NCBI GenBank assembly: GCA_029532415.1
Contig: JAQOTA010000019.1
Coordinates: 372,001-436,000, forward strand
Source: Marasmius tenuissimus
Taxonomy: Eukaryota; Basidiomycota; Agaricomycetes; Agaricales; Marasmiaceae
DNA length: 64,000 bases
Reading direction: 5' to 3'
Below are positions 11,631 to 21,508 of the stretch, piece after piece (within the stretch, counting starts at the first letter, position 1; each line of letters begins with the position of its first letter). The notes beneath the pieces were generated by a model. It saw nothing but the letters and a program-made list of their open reading frames with translations, made no database searches and was not told where the DNA came from. The position numbers were made by a program, and so were the translations under genes.

Positions 11631-13831
11631 GTGTCAACATGCTGTGTGGAAGGAGTGGTGATTGACCTAACTCAAGATGAGGAGAATAAGCCCATAGATG
11701 ATAGTAACAATGAGGAGGATGAAGCTAAGAGAAAGGGTTGGTTTCACCCTCCTCCAAGTGTCAAGGAGTGCAAAGTTGTGCATGCTGTACTCTGTGACCT
11801 TTTAAAGGGCAAAGCTCGGAAACCATTGGGAGAGAAGAAGCAGGGGTTTAGGGACCCAGAGTATGACCCAAAGACATGAAAAAGGCTTGAAGGCATAAAG
11901 CTATTCCTCTTTAATTATATATATTGAGTTGCAACAGAGGAATCTGGAAAAGCCTCAGTGGACTCATGCATCAATATTAGGCAGTTTGCATGACATGGGT
12001 AGTGTGCGAAAAGCATTGCGTGACATGAACTGTTTGATATTTTGCATGATTTTGTGTTGCGTGAGACCATCTTGAAACTCACTCAGTTCCTCTAATCCTG
12101 CAGCAATACTCCTGATTCAAATGCCCTCAAAGCAAGGTATTTCGAGCTCTCAGCCATCAAACATACAAAGATTTGCTGCCAGACCGACCAGGAGGGGCTG
12201 TAGACTGACGAGACTTTGACCTTGACATCATCAATCATTGGCCAGTGTATTGTTTGTGCCGAGCTTGTGTTGAGCGGGCATCTATGGTGAAGTTAGCGGG
12301 AAAGAAAAAGATTTTGGTGTGGTATGAGCAATCATGTATCTCTCTGTACTATATAATGTTGGGTCAGCATGATTTTCAAAGCAAGATGAACATTAATTTT
12401 ATAGGTCGTGGTGGCCGCACGCAACGCAAAATCATGAAAAATATCAAACAGTTTGTGTGACGCAATGCGTTTCGCATGCTACTCGTGTCACGCAAACTAC
12501 CTATTAACTGCAGGAAGCTTTGATGCCGGTAGCTATCTGGTTTCTGTGGTCCGTTGTCAGAAATTCACCAGTGTTCTCAGGAAAATATCAAGCAGAGTGT
12601 CTCCAAGCATGGACCCAGCAGTTCCTGGAGGACAACAAATTTGTTCCCAAGCGCATGAGGATTTTGCACAGGAATTGCACATGCTATTGATGTCTAAAGG
12701 AAAGTACTCCAAGGCATTCAATATAGTGCATTACTGTGCTCAGCCAGAGGTTCTGACTCGGTTGAAGCGAAGCAAGACCATCTCTATGGTCACTGCACAG
12801 TGTTGGATGAAGAGAATGGGCTACCAATCAATGCAGAACCTAAAGGGTCAATATGTTGATGGACATGAATGTTCTGATGTCACTTACTATTGTGACCACT
12901 TATTTCTGCCAACTTTGAAGCAGTATGAGCCTCAGCTTCAGAAATAGGCTGCCAAAAATGCCAAGGAAGAGCATCCTGATTCCTCAGTGCACTGTGTTGT
13001 GTTTTGGCATCATAATGAGTCGATGTTTCATGCACATGACTGGTGGAAACTTTGGTGGGTACACAAGCTGGAGAATGCAGTATCATGGGTTAAGGGCAAA
13101 GGTGTCTTGTTGATGGTTGCTGATTTCATGTCAGCAGACTATGGTTGGCTGCATTCACCAGATGGAAAGGAGTCAGCACGGGAGTATTTCTCAGCAGAGA
13201 AGGACAAGAATGGATATTTTGAGAACAAGGATATCCTTGTTCAAGCAGAGCGTGTGATGGACATCTTGATGAAAAATTTCCCTGGACAAGCAGCATATCC
13301 TCATCTATGACAATGCAACTACCCATTGGAAACAATCTGACACCACTCTTTCAGCCATCAAGATGACCAAGGGACCCTCCGAGAATTTCTTTCTTGAGGT
13401 CAATGTCTTTGATGACCAGGCAATCATGTTTATGACAAAAAGACAGGGAAATATGAGAAGAAGAAGGTGAAGATGTGTAATGGAAAGTTTAATGATGGGT
13501 GGGAGCAGGAACTCTATTTTCTGGATAGCCTTCCAGAGAATCACCCTGACTTTCAACATCAGGGCAAATTCAAGGGTATTGTTTGGATCCTCCAGGAGTG
13601 GAACCTTCCATTCAATATGAAGCTTCAGTGCAACCCCAACACACTGAAGAAATGTCCCCCTGGGGAGCAGTACTGTTGCTGTTGCTGTGCCCTCCATACT
13701 TTACTGGATTTCCAGAATTTCCCATCCCTCTTGGAGCTTGCAGCTGAAAAGCAGGGCTTCAAGGTTGTCTACCAAAATTCCATTGCGAGCTAAACCCCAT
13801 TGAGCAATGTTAGGGTTATGCAAAGCAGCTG
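11631..13831 (+). pseudogene. DDE transposase, IS630/Tc1-like, N-terminal and catalytic part
   Basis: The N-terminus is acidic (VVIDLTQDEENKP). After the MITE come VTAQCWMKRMGYQSM, YVDGHE and a catalytic region reading HHNESMFHAHD, LMVADFMSADYGWL and YFENKDILVQAE. Then follow YDNATTHWKQ (second Asp), a CPPGEQYCCCC motif and CELNPIEQC with the third acidic residue. This order is that of a transposase common in basidiomycetes and usually left unnamed. The first catalytic Asp seems replaced by Asn (HHNES; other members that I recall have HDES). Frameshifts occur near 13290 and 13790. The Trp usual after EQC is a TAG stop. Inactive. Confidence 0.75.
11980..12501. mobile_element. MITE, 522 bp, about 47-bp TIRs
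   Basis: The ends are inverted copies beginning GGYAGTTTGCRTGACA and continuing for about 47 bp through TGCGAAA.GCATTGCGT. A perfect 5-bp duplication TATTA flanks it (11975-11979 and 12502-12506). It lies inside the IS630/Tc1-like transposon and has no transposase of its own; the reading frame at 12245-12460 is probably chance. Confidence 0.85.
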
Positions 13832-14049
13832 CTACAATGGTTCTCCACTTTGTGTCAGGAAGGCTCTGGATGGTTGAACAAAACTTGTTGTAGTGGAACT
13901 TGTTGGTCACCTTTCCTGCCCAATCCAATATCAGTTTTGACCCCCCAGTTTGCATATGAGAAATGATTCTTCTTATCAGCAAGATCTTCTCTAGTAGGGG
14001 GATTGCCAGAATGAAGACAGCAAGGGCACATTTGACCTATGACAAGCAT
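13832..14049 (-). pseudogene. Broken coding fragment on the minus strand, joins 20036 if an inversion is undone
   Basis: Read right to left, one frame gives LILDWAGKVTNKFHY then TIQSLPDTKWRTIV, while an overlapping frame gives VIGQMCPCCLHSGNPP. I do not recognise the protein. The first frame is interrupted at 13832, exactly where the transposase half on the other strand also stops. It continues in frame into GAQQLVIKKQ at 20036 if the 13832-20035 segment is turned round. Confidence 0.5.
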
Positions 14050-14149
14050 GGGCTAGAGATACAGACTCAGAGAGATGCAAATGTTATTATGTAACAAAGT
14101 GATATGGTCCACATGGTCAACTGCCTCTCAAATCACTCTGCTAGCAAGG

Positions 14150-14176
14150 GCAAAGGTCAAAGGTCAAAGGTCAAGG
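14150..14176. repeat. 7-bp tandem repeat (AAAGGTC)
   Basis: About four tandem AAAGGTC units in a region without genes. Confidence 0.8.
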
Positions 14177-14599
14177 TGGGCTTTTACTGGTGTATTTACC
14201 AAGTTGTTAAGGTAAGGAAAGGTTGTATGTACATCAAGCTTATCTACTGGATCTGTCTAGGTCTGGAGTCATTCTGAGTCAAGCTGAGTCATGGGCGTGT
14301 GAGTCGTTTGTAGTTGAACTGAGTTGTTGTGGGAGTGGCTGCAAACATTGTGTGAGTCATTGTGGCTGTTCATATATTATGACTTGGGGTGGCGTGGAAG
14401 TGTTGCTGGGACTTTGTTAGGATCTCTTACTCTCACCTCACCAAAGACCACAGACATCACCCACCCTAGCAAACCTCTCTTATGAATACTACTGCACCTT
14501 CAATCTAAACACCAAAACTTACCTTGAAGAACCAGGGACCGTCAGAACCTTCAACATCAAAGAATGCATTCAAGAAGACCCTGTTTCTTCCACCTCAAG

Positions 14600-14960
14600 T
14601 GGGTACATATATAGGACACATGTGGGGTACATGCAGGGCATATGTGGGGCATACACAGAATCCAGAGGCTTCAGCTAGCCAGTTGTGAGTCTCACAAGTC
14701 AAGAGATATACAGCATATACAGGCCATATGTGAGCTATATGCAGGTCATATGTGGGCCATATGTGGATCATATGCCTAGCATATGCAAGTAGATGTAGAT
14801 CCGAACATACTCAGGGGGGCTTATACAGGCCTCAAAGGCTTGAGAGAGCTCATTATGATTTTTGAGACCTATCTAGTGTATGGGGGGCATATGCAGGCTA
14901 TATATCAGCTATATGCCTAGCCTATGCATGTAGATGTAGATGTAGATGCAGACATATGTA
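14600..14960. repeat. Degenerate CATATG-rich tandem repeat
   Basis: The segment is built from diverged 9-12-bp words such as CATATGTGGGC, TATATGCAGG and CATATGCCTAGC, with a short GATGTA array near 14926-14950. It looks like a decayed satellite or a subterminal repeat of a DNA transposon. It has no coding potential. Confidence 0.65.
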
Positions 14961-15039
14961 GGCTCTGTGCACAGAATCATATCCAGCTACAGACCCAGTA
15001 ATGTGCTTCCAGCTGGCCCAAGTATGTTCAGTACTACAG

Positions 15040-15600
15040 CATTATACAACATAATGCTTGTCTAATGTGTATTTACATTATGCTGGGCTTACTCTTCTGC
15101 ATCTTGCCTTTTATCACTTGAACATGATACCATTTTTCATTATGTTGGATGAGGTGCTCACTGCATCACCTCACATATTCAGCTCACGCCTCCATTATAC
15201 ATTATCTTTTAGCATAATACCAATGCATTATTCTAATCTGCACAGAATCACTGAGCATATATATATAGCATAATGTGTTTGATTTATGCCAAGTACTATG
15301 CTTTCATTATACAGAACACCCAATCAACATATTGTCAACATGATTTGGAAGAGAAGTAAGCTGATTTTATACTAAACTCAATATCACCCTGCTTCAACAT
15401 AATGCACAAGATAAATCTTCAATCTTTTTAGGGTAATACAAACATCTTATTATTACATTGTGTTAAGGATTATCTTGGTTCTAGTTTAGCATAAAACTTT
15501 GATATTTTCAACATAATTGATCTGACTTTTCATAAATCTCAAACAAATAATGTTAGCATAAATTTTAACACAATACATCTATATTACTGTTGACTTCACC
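15040..15600. repeat. Region rich in CATAATG / CATTATG words
   Basis: GCATAATG, ACATAATG and their complements recur on both strands at irregular spacing (for example near 15050, 15080, 15140, 15210, 15268 and 15400). This is more than expected by eye but without a fixed period. They may be subterminal binding words of a DNA transposon. Nearby frames (15607-15861) read KKAESSQVCQIYF and are unrecognised. Confidence 0.35.
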
Positions 15601-16086
15601 CAGTGCTTGTTAAAGAAAGCTGAAAGTTCTCAGGTCTGTCAGATTTACTTCTGCATGGAGCAGCCTAATCTTGGAACTCAGGCCCAGGAGTCAGCAAAGT
15701 GTGATTGTGGTCAATCCAAAGGAATGAACAAATTGAAAAGTCCAATGTCACAAACTGCCACTATTCTTTTGTCCTACCCACCCCGGTGCTGGCCTTACTT
15801 CTCCAGATCTTGCCATTTACCATCACCAGGGTCACTCCAATCAATTCTCCCATTGACATAGCATTAGCACCTGTCATGCTCATTTACTTATTGAGTCATA
15901 TCAGTTATTTTGGTTTTTCATCATGGAACAATCACCTTTTGATTTCTTTCTCATACCTTACCATCAGTTACAACTATACACATTTGGTTTGACTTCCCCA
16001 CTATTCTCTCATGGATACTTTTGACAATTCTCATCATTTCATTCATTCCTTGTGATGTATATCCTCATATATACTCATGGTCCCTG

Positions 16087-17334
16087 TACACGGCCAGAAT
16101 TCGTATAGACTTCCTGGGTCCATCCTTTTTTGTATAGCAAGCATATTGCTGCAACATATGAGCCATTGCCAGGTACTGCAGGTTTGGTCACATCACGTAC
16201 AATAAATGTCACCAGTGATGATGGTCACTGTGACCCAGCTGTGACCTGTTGCAATGGCCGTTGCTTGGCCATTGCTGTTGCTGCCGCTGCTGTCATTGTT
16301 GTCATTGTTGTTTCTATGGCTTGCTCAACATTGACCCTCTCACATTTTTGGTCTGGTTGTACTGTAGCTCATGAAATCTGATTAACGCTACTCAAAGCAG
16401 TAACAGCATATACATGCCGGATAGCAGTATACTAGTACTTGTAAGAAACCAATCCCCAGTTCATGGCCAACCCACAGCTCCCCTACCAGCCAACTACCAG
16501 CCCTCCTCGGCGTCGAATAATGTCTAATGCTGTGCTAAGAGTAGGCTTGTCAGTGGCAATAGCAATGAAAGCTGCACAAGAGAAACTTACGATGGAGACC
16601 TTTGAGAATTCCTGCTGAGTCTGAGGGGCGAGGGAACATGGAGGTTGGAAGGAAAGCGGGCCAGGGGCCGTGACATGTATCTGAGACCTGTGATGTTTGG
16701 GTCTCTTTGGTCCTCATTGAATTTCGCCAATGCGTGTAGGCGCTTCCGACTTAACATTTCCTTTCAACCTTCATCCCCAACCTCTGAGTCTCAGTGCCCT
16801 TTCCACTCTTTTGAGGTAAGTTTCTGCTGCATATTGTATTATATTCTTGCTTTGCTGACAAGTTTAATAGTACCACGCTTGACATCGTTCCATGCATATA
16901 CTGCGGGAGATTGCTGACAGGAGGTGGGTCGGTGACGAGCTGACTCTCAAGGGGATCAATTTTATTTTTTTGCTTATACCAGTATGGCATTGTCACGCAT
17001 GTATGTCTAGATAGTGTGAATACACCTCTTGGCCAAAACTACAACCAGACCAAAAATGTGAGAGGGTCAATGTCGAGCAAGCCATAAAAATGACGACAAC
17101 GACAATGACAGCAGCAGCAGCAGCGGCGACAGCGACGGCCAAGCGACAGCCATTGCAACAGGTCACAGCTGGGTCACAGTGACCATCATCACTGGTGACA
17201 TTTATTGTACATGATGTGACCAAACCTGCAGTACCTGGCAGGTATCTACAATCTATGGCTCATATGTTGCAGCAATATGCTTGTTATACAAAAAAGGACA
17301 GACCCGGGAAGTCTATACAAATTCTGGCCGTGTA
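16087..17334. mobile_element. Non-autonomous DNA element with about 290-bp terminal inverted repeats
   Basis: The arms at about 16089-16378 and 17035-17332 are inverted copies starting CACGGCCAGAATT. Both are flanked outside by TA, the Tc1/mariner-type target. Between the arms lie about 650 bp with no recognised gene. Each arm carries a mirror-image frame ending LTLSHFWSGC; these look like a by-product of the repeat, although the frame is kept open in both. The right arm has a short CAG/CGG microsatellite near 17110 in place of the left arm's GCTGTTGCTGCC. Confidence 0.85.
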
Positions 17335-19563
17335 GGTAGTTTCCCAGCTTGTCCACTTTGTCTCCCCACTGCTTGTAGCACTTGTGCTGGGTTGAGCTTT
17401 TGGTTGCTCAATCTACTCTTTCACTTCTCTATCAACTAGTCTTATCTCTGAGTGAGTTCAGGTGGCTTGAGAGGTTTCTTCACAGAGGCCATTTGTGACA
17501 TTCAAGTATTTGGTTAAAACATGCATATGGGAAAAAGCAACTCTAATGCTTACATAACTATCATGTTTTTTTCCCTCCCTCCCACATTGAAAAGATATGA
17601 ATATCACATCTTCCTCTCTACCTTTGAGCCACTAGACAACAACAATGAACACAAGCTTTTTTCAAGCAGCCTCTAGTTTCCCAACCTTAACAAAACTTCC
17701 CTATAACCGCAGAGGGCTGACTGTAAGAAGAAGGCCAAGCAGATTGAGGAATTCAAGAATTGCTGACCAGTAAATCTTTGTTTTTGCTTGGGAAGGTCAC
17801 CAGTGCTCATGCTTGTCAGGCCTCAGGCTCAGGTCCCACTCCATCCTCTTATTACCTGTCATAAAAATCTGGGGTTTTACTGGTATTCAAGGTTGGGAGA
17901 GATTGGTAGACTTTGGCACAAACGTGATGTGGATGTTCCCCTATCAAAATATCACCTTTTACCTTCCTGAGCTTTTGTTTTCTCATTTGTGTTTGACCTT
18001 TTTTTTCTCTGGCCTTTTCTTCTCTTCACCATGGTCATATTTCTTTATCCTGGCTTATCATACATAATGACTCATGTCCTCCCGTGTCTGTCAGGGAGTA
18101 CCCTGTTGTTTCATCACATCATTCACTGCTGTGTTGGGTGATCTTGTCAATCTTTCGGGAGTGTTGGATCAACTGGAACTCAGAACACTGGAGGATTGAA
18201 TGAAAATGGCCCCTGGATGACAAACATTTCCAAACCTCCTGTTTTCTCTTCTTTCTTTTTCACCTTTATGAGTATGCCATTGCTACAGAGGTTGACTATA
18301 TTTCTTTCTTTTGTGGACGGCAGGTGCCACTATTCTTAGTTTCTGTGTTGGCTGAAGTTGTGGGTATCATGGTGGAACCTTGGGTGACTTGGGGTATTAG
18401 CTGGCTCCACTGGCGGGCCTGAATTCAGAAATTTGAATTGGCAAGGGGCCATAAGGTGAAGTGTTTCTTACAGAACTCACTCCGAGGTGGGAAGTAAGAG
18501 CCTCCAGTTGAATAGTCCTCATTGGTTCATCAAGTCAGCCTGAGCTCCATGTATGAGGAACATAAGGGTCGGAGATGGAGGCTAAAGTGCTGAAAGCTGG
18601 CTATGCTGCACAATTGGAGTTATAAGTATATCATGGCTGCTATGTAGAATTCACAAGAAGTGTTGTACTCCACCTTCAAAATTTGTACTCACTGAACCCA
18701 ACCTGCAAGATGAATTGTCCATCAAATCTGCCTTCAATTTTGGGCTTAAAAATATGACCAGGAATGTGGTGTCCACCTCTGACTCATCAGAAACTGAGGT
18801 GCCTCTACCTATAGTCAAGATTCATGATTTCTATCCACAATATACAGTTCCTTTCCATTGTGAGCTCATCCAACTCATATCCATTATTCATTGCCTGGTA
18901 TTTGACCAAGGTTTTGTCTGCTTTCTCTGCCAGTTATCACCACCTAACATGGAAGAGCTATCTGTGGAATCTGATCTGATATTAGACACTCTGCAGTCAC
19001 TCCACAGTCAACAACCAAGTCCAACCTAGGAGAATCCATTCAAGCTGTGGTTGGTTTCAGAATTATGGGGATGAGGGAGAGAAAATCATCACTGGGAGAG
19101 CAAGAATTATGGTAGCCAGTACAAAAGTGAGGGCTCAGTGAAGTAGATCATGAGAGTGGGCCATATCAAGCTTTGGGGAGTTGTGGAGGCAACATCTTTC
19201 TCTATGCCTGGCAACAATTGTGTAGGAGCATGGTTTTCAACAGTTTTATTCATGAGGCTGGTGGTAAAACATAAATTTTGAGGGATTCAAAGGCTTGAAA
19301 AAAGGGTTATAAGCCTTGGCCCTTCAGCAGCAACTGAAAATGTGGAAGAATCAACTCAACAACAACCATTGACACAGCACACCAACCTATCTAATCCTTC
19401 CATGCCCACCTGTGTCTGACCATCAGTACAATTTGGCAAGGCCAATTAAGAATTTCCAAGGTGATGGGTGCCATCAAGTTAGGGTGTAGGGCTTGCAGAG
19501 AGCATGTGAATAAATGACCAGATTGGTGTCAGCTTCTGGCTCAGCTGTAAAGCTTGTTCAAAA
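17335..19563. other. AT-rich stretch without a recognised gene
   Basis: Frames are short and broken. Pieces such as KKKAKQIEEF (near 17725) and MTRNVVSTSDSSETEVPLP (18752-18810) look more like protein than chance but match nothing I know. The whole stretch lies inside the proposed inversion (13832-20035), so its original orientation was probably the reverse. Confidence 0.4.
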
Positions 19564-20035
19564 TAAGGTAGCCCGCAGGCGAAACCAGGATGATCAGGTG
19601 ACTGTGACATGTCTGTGATCCAAGCCCCTGTTACCAGCGCTTCTGGGTGCCTTTTATCTCAGCTTGCGACGCACCTCAGATTTCGATGTGTATTCAGGTT
19701 CTAACTACATGTATATTGTTTCAATGTCCCAAATTGGTGAATATTGTTTTGATCTAACTCCTCCAAAATACTTTCTGGAATGACTTGATGGCTACGATAT
19801 TTCCTTGCAGCCCACGCTGCCTGATTTCCATCAAGACCTTTGTGATAGGCATCCAAAAACTGTAGTGAATGTGTGGCAAACCTGGAATATTCAATAAGCC
19901 CAAGATTGATAGACAGCTTGAGAAAATAGCCATGACTCACCTCCGCATAGACTTGATTGGAACTGCCTCCAAAGCCATAGTCATATTGTTCTCCAGATCT
20001 TCAGCTTTCGAAGATGGCAGCTGGAGATGATACAG
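19564..20035 (-). pseudogene. Right half of the IS630/Tc1-like transposon (transposase C-terminus and TIR)
   Basis: Read right to left it begins LYHLQLPSSKAEDLENN and MALEAVPIKSMRR. A 60-nt GT-AG intron follows, then FATHSLQFLDAYHKGL, QAAWAARKYRSHQVIPES, and a stop at 19701. The end repeat AGGTAGCCCGCAGGCG lies at 19566 next to TA. These are the C-terminal motifs expected after CELNPIEQC..GYAK of the half ending at 13831, and the two halves meet without overlap or gap (GYAKQ + LYHLQLPSSK). It is therefore most simply the displaced right half of the same element. Confidence 0.75.
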
Positions 20036-20238
20036 GGGCTCAACAGCTTGTCATCAAGAAACAGGCTGTGTAGAAGAAAGGTTCATCCAAAAAAGAAAAA
20101 CCTGCAGAAGACAATGAGCTGAGTGATGAGAATGGAGACATTGTCAAGAACAAGGCCAGTGACTAGGAAAACCCCTCAGGCCACCAACAGGGTCAAGAGT
20201 GCGAAGTAGAGAAGATGGATTTGAGTAAGGCAAGTGTA
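20036..20238 (+). pseudogene. Lys/Glu-rich coding fragment, right partner of 13832-14049
   Basis: The frame reads GAQQLVIKKQAV, then KKGSSKKEKPAEDNELSDE, with two internal TAG codons. Its composition (basic, then acidic) fits the charged tail of a transposon-encoded protein. It is in frame with the minus-strand fragment ending at 13832 if the inversion is undone. Confidence 0.4.
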
Positions 20239-20738
20239 AGATAGTACATGCTGGATACAGGCACTATGAGACAAAGTTGTCAGACTGGGGAACTATCTAG
20301 AAGTGTCCATGATTATATATGACAGAACCAAGCTGTAGAGATATCATGGGAGCAAAGATAAAACAGGAAAACTGAAAGAACAAGTGATAAGAATCAAGGG
20401 ATACATGTGGAAACAGGGTCATAGTGGAAACCATATGGTATGCTGGGAAAATATCTGGAAACAATGTGGAACACCAGGTAGTACCAGGTAATAATATGGA
20501 GGCCAGAATGCAATGGTGAGAACATGTAACCATGGGAAATAAAGAGAAAAACATGAGGAAAAAGTACCCGGGGACCAAGAGAGGGGAAAACAATGGGTGG
20601 ATTCGTAACAGACATCATAATGTCTGACCTGTGCACCCTCTCTATCCTTCCTAAAACTGAATATCCTCTTTCTGAATTTTTGTTCCACACAATCCTGTCC
20701 CTGCACCAGAAAGCATCAAGGCCACAGTCATCATCAGC
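20239..20738. other. Possible decayed LTR, no gene
   Basis: The segment has a TATA-like ATTATATATGACAG (near 20311) followed by purine-rich sequence, like the solo LTR at 7858-8199. Candidate ends TGTCAG (20279) and GTAACA (near 20610) lack a matching 5-bp duplication, so the call is weak. The long minus-strand frame 20394-21038 is probably a shadow. Confidence 0.3.
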
Positions 20739-21008
20739 ATGGCCAATGAGAAGAATCCCAACATAAATGAACAGGATCATGAACCAAATGAAGAGGTTGA
20801 CATCACAGACTCGGAGAATACAGGAGACAACAAGCCTGAGCATGAGGAGACTACAGGATGCTCTAGTAGTGAGGAGAGCAGCCCCAGCATTTATGGTCAG
20901 GGTGAGAGTGATGACAAGTATGGCCACAATGTCAATGCTGCTGACATTGAAAGTGGAGAGGACAGCAATTGGGCAGGCAGTGATGACGTAGCCAAATTTG
21001 TTGAGTAA
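20739..21008 (+). CDS. Acidic low-complexity protein fragment (89 aa), probably transposon-derived
   Basis: The frame starts MANEKNPNINEQ and is dominated by Glu, Asp, Ser and Asn, ending GSDDVAKFVE. It has no domain I can name. Its composition continues that of the 20036-20238 fragment, so both may be pieces of one acidic tail split by an insertion. It could also be a chance frame. Confidence 0.3.
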   Translation: MANEKNPNINEQDHEPNEEVDITDSENTGDNKPEHEETTGCSSSEESSPSIYGQGESDDKYGHNVNAADIESGEDSNWAGSDDVAKFVE

Positions 21009-21508
21009 TCTCACCATCAAGTTCCCTTCTCTTATCAAGCCATTTAAGCTGTTTCAAGCTTGGTCTAAGGAAAAGTGAGAAGCACTAGAAAGTGCACACT
21101 TCTTATAAAGTAAAATCATCCTTATTTAGCTTTCTCAGTCATATTTTCCTTTCAAAGTACTCCAAGTACAATCAGCTTTTTTCTTGATGCAGAGTATACT
21201 GATGCAGAGTATAAACTGAGTATCATCAAAGTGGTACTGACCTACATCATTGATATGATGCGCTTTGTGGCCCTCTTGATTGTCTTCAGCTGACGATGAA
21301 GCAGCTGAGAGCATATTAGGAACAAGGCTCAGACAGGGGTCATAGGGAATTGTACCTGGGCATGTTTTGACTTGCTCGGCCTTTTACATTGGGTTTCTGG
21401 CACTTTGCTACTGAGGTGGTCGAGAGGTACCAAATCGTTGTCATTGGGGTCCCCTACAACTCTACCATAAGTACGAGGTGGTGATCAACGTGGTAAGTGA
21501 GGAACAGA
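21009..21508. other. Downstream region of copy B, nothing recognised
   Basis: No supported gene or repeat. A short direct duplication of GATGCAGAGTATA lies at about 21187-21212. Confidence 0.35.

Larger units (their letters stand above)
10944..13831 (+). mobile_element. Left half of an IS630/Tc1-like DNA transposon
   Basis: The left end is AGGTAGCCTGCAGGCG just after a TA (10943-10944). The same end sequence recurs at 19564, where the other half of the transposase lies on the opposite strand. The half element contains the N-terminal and catalytic parts of a DDE transposase and is itself interrupted by a MITE (11980-12501). It stops abruptly at 13831 inside the codon string GYAKQLL. This half plus 19564-20035, minus the MITE, would make about 2.8 kb, a sensible full-length size. 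Confidence 0.7.

Noticed and set aside
20279..20610. Second solo LTR
   Set aside because: TG..CA ends can be drawn but the flanking pentamers (AAAGT and GACAT) do not match, so only a weak note is given.
20394..21038. 214-codon minus-strand frame
   Set aside because: It runs antisense to an acidic plus-strand frame and an LTR-like segment; its hydrophobic composition is what the complement of Glu/Asp-rich codons gives, and it matches nothing.
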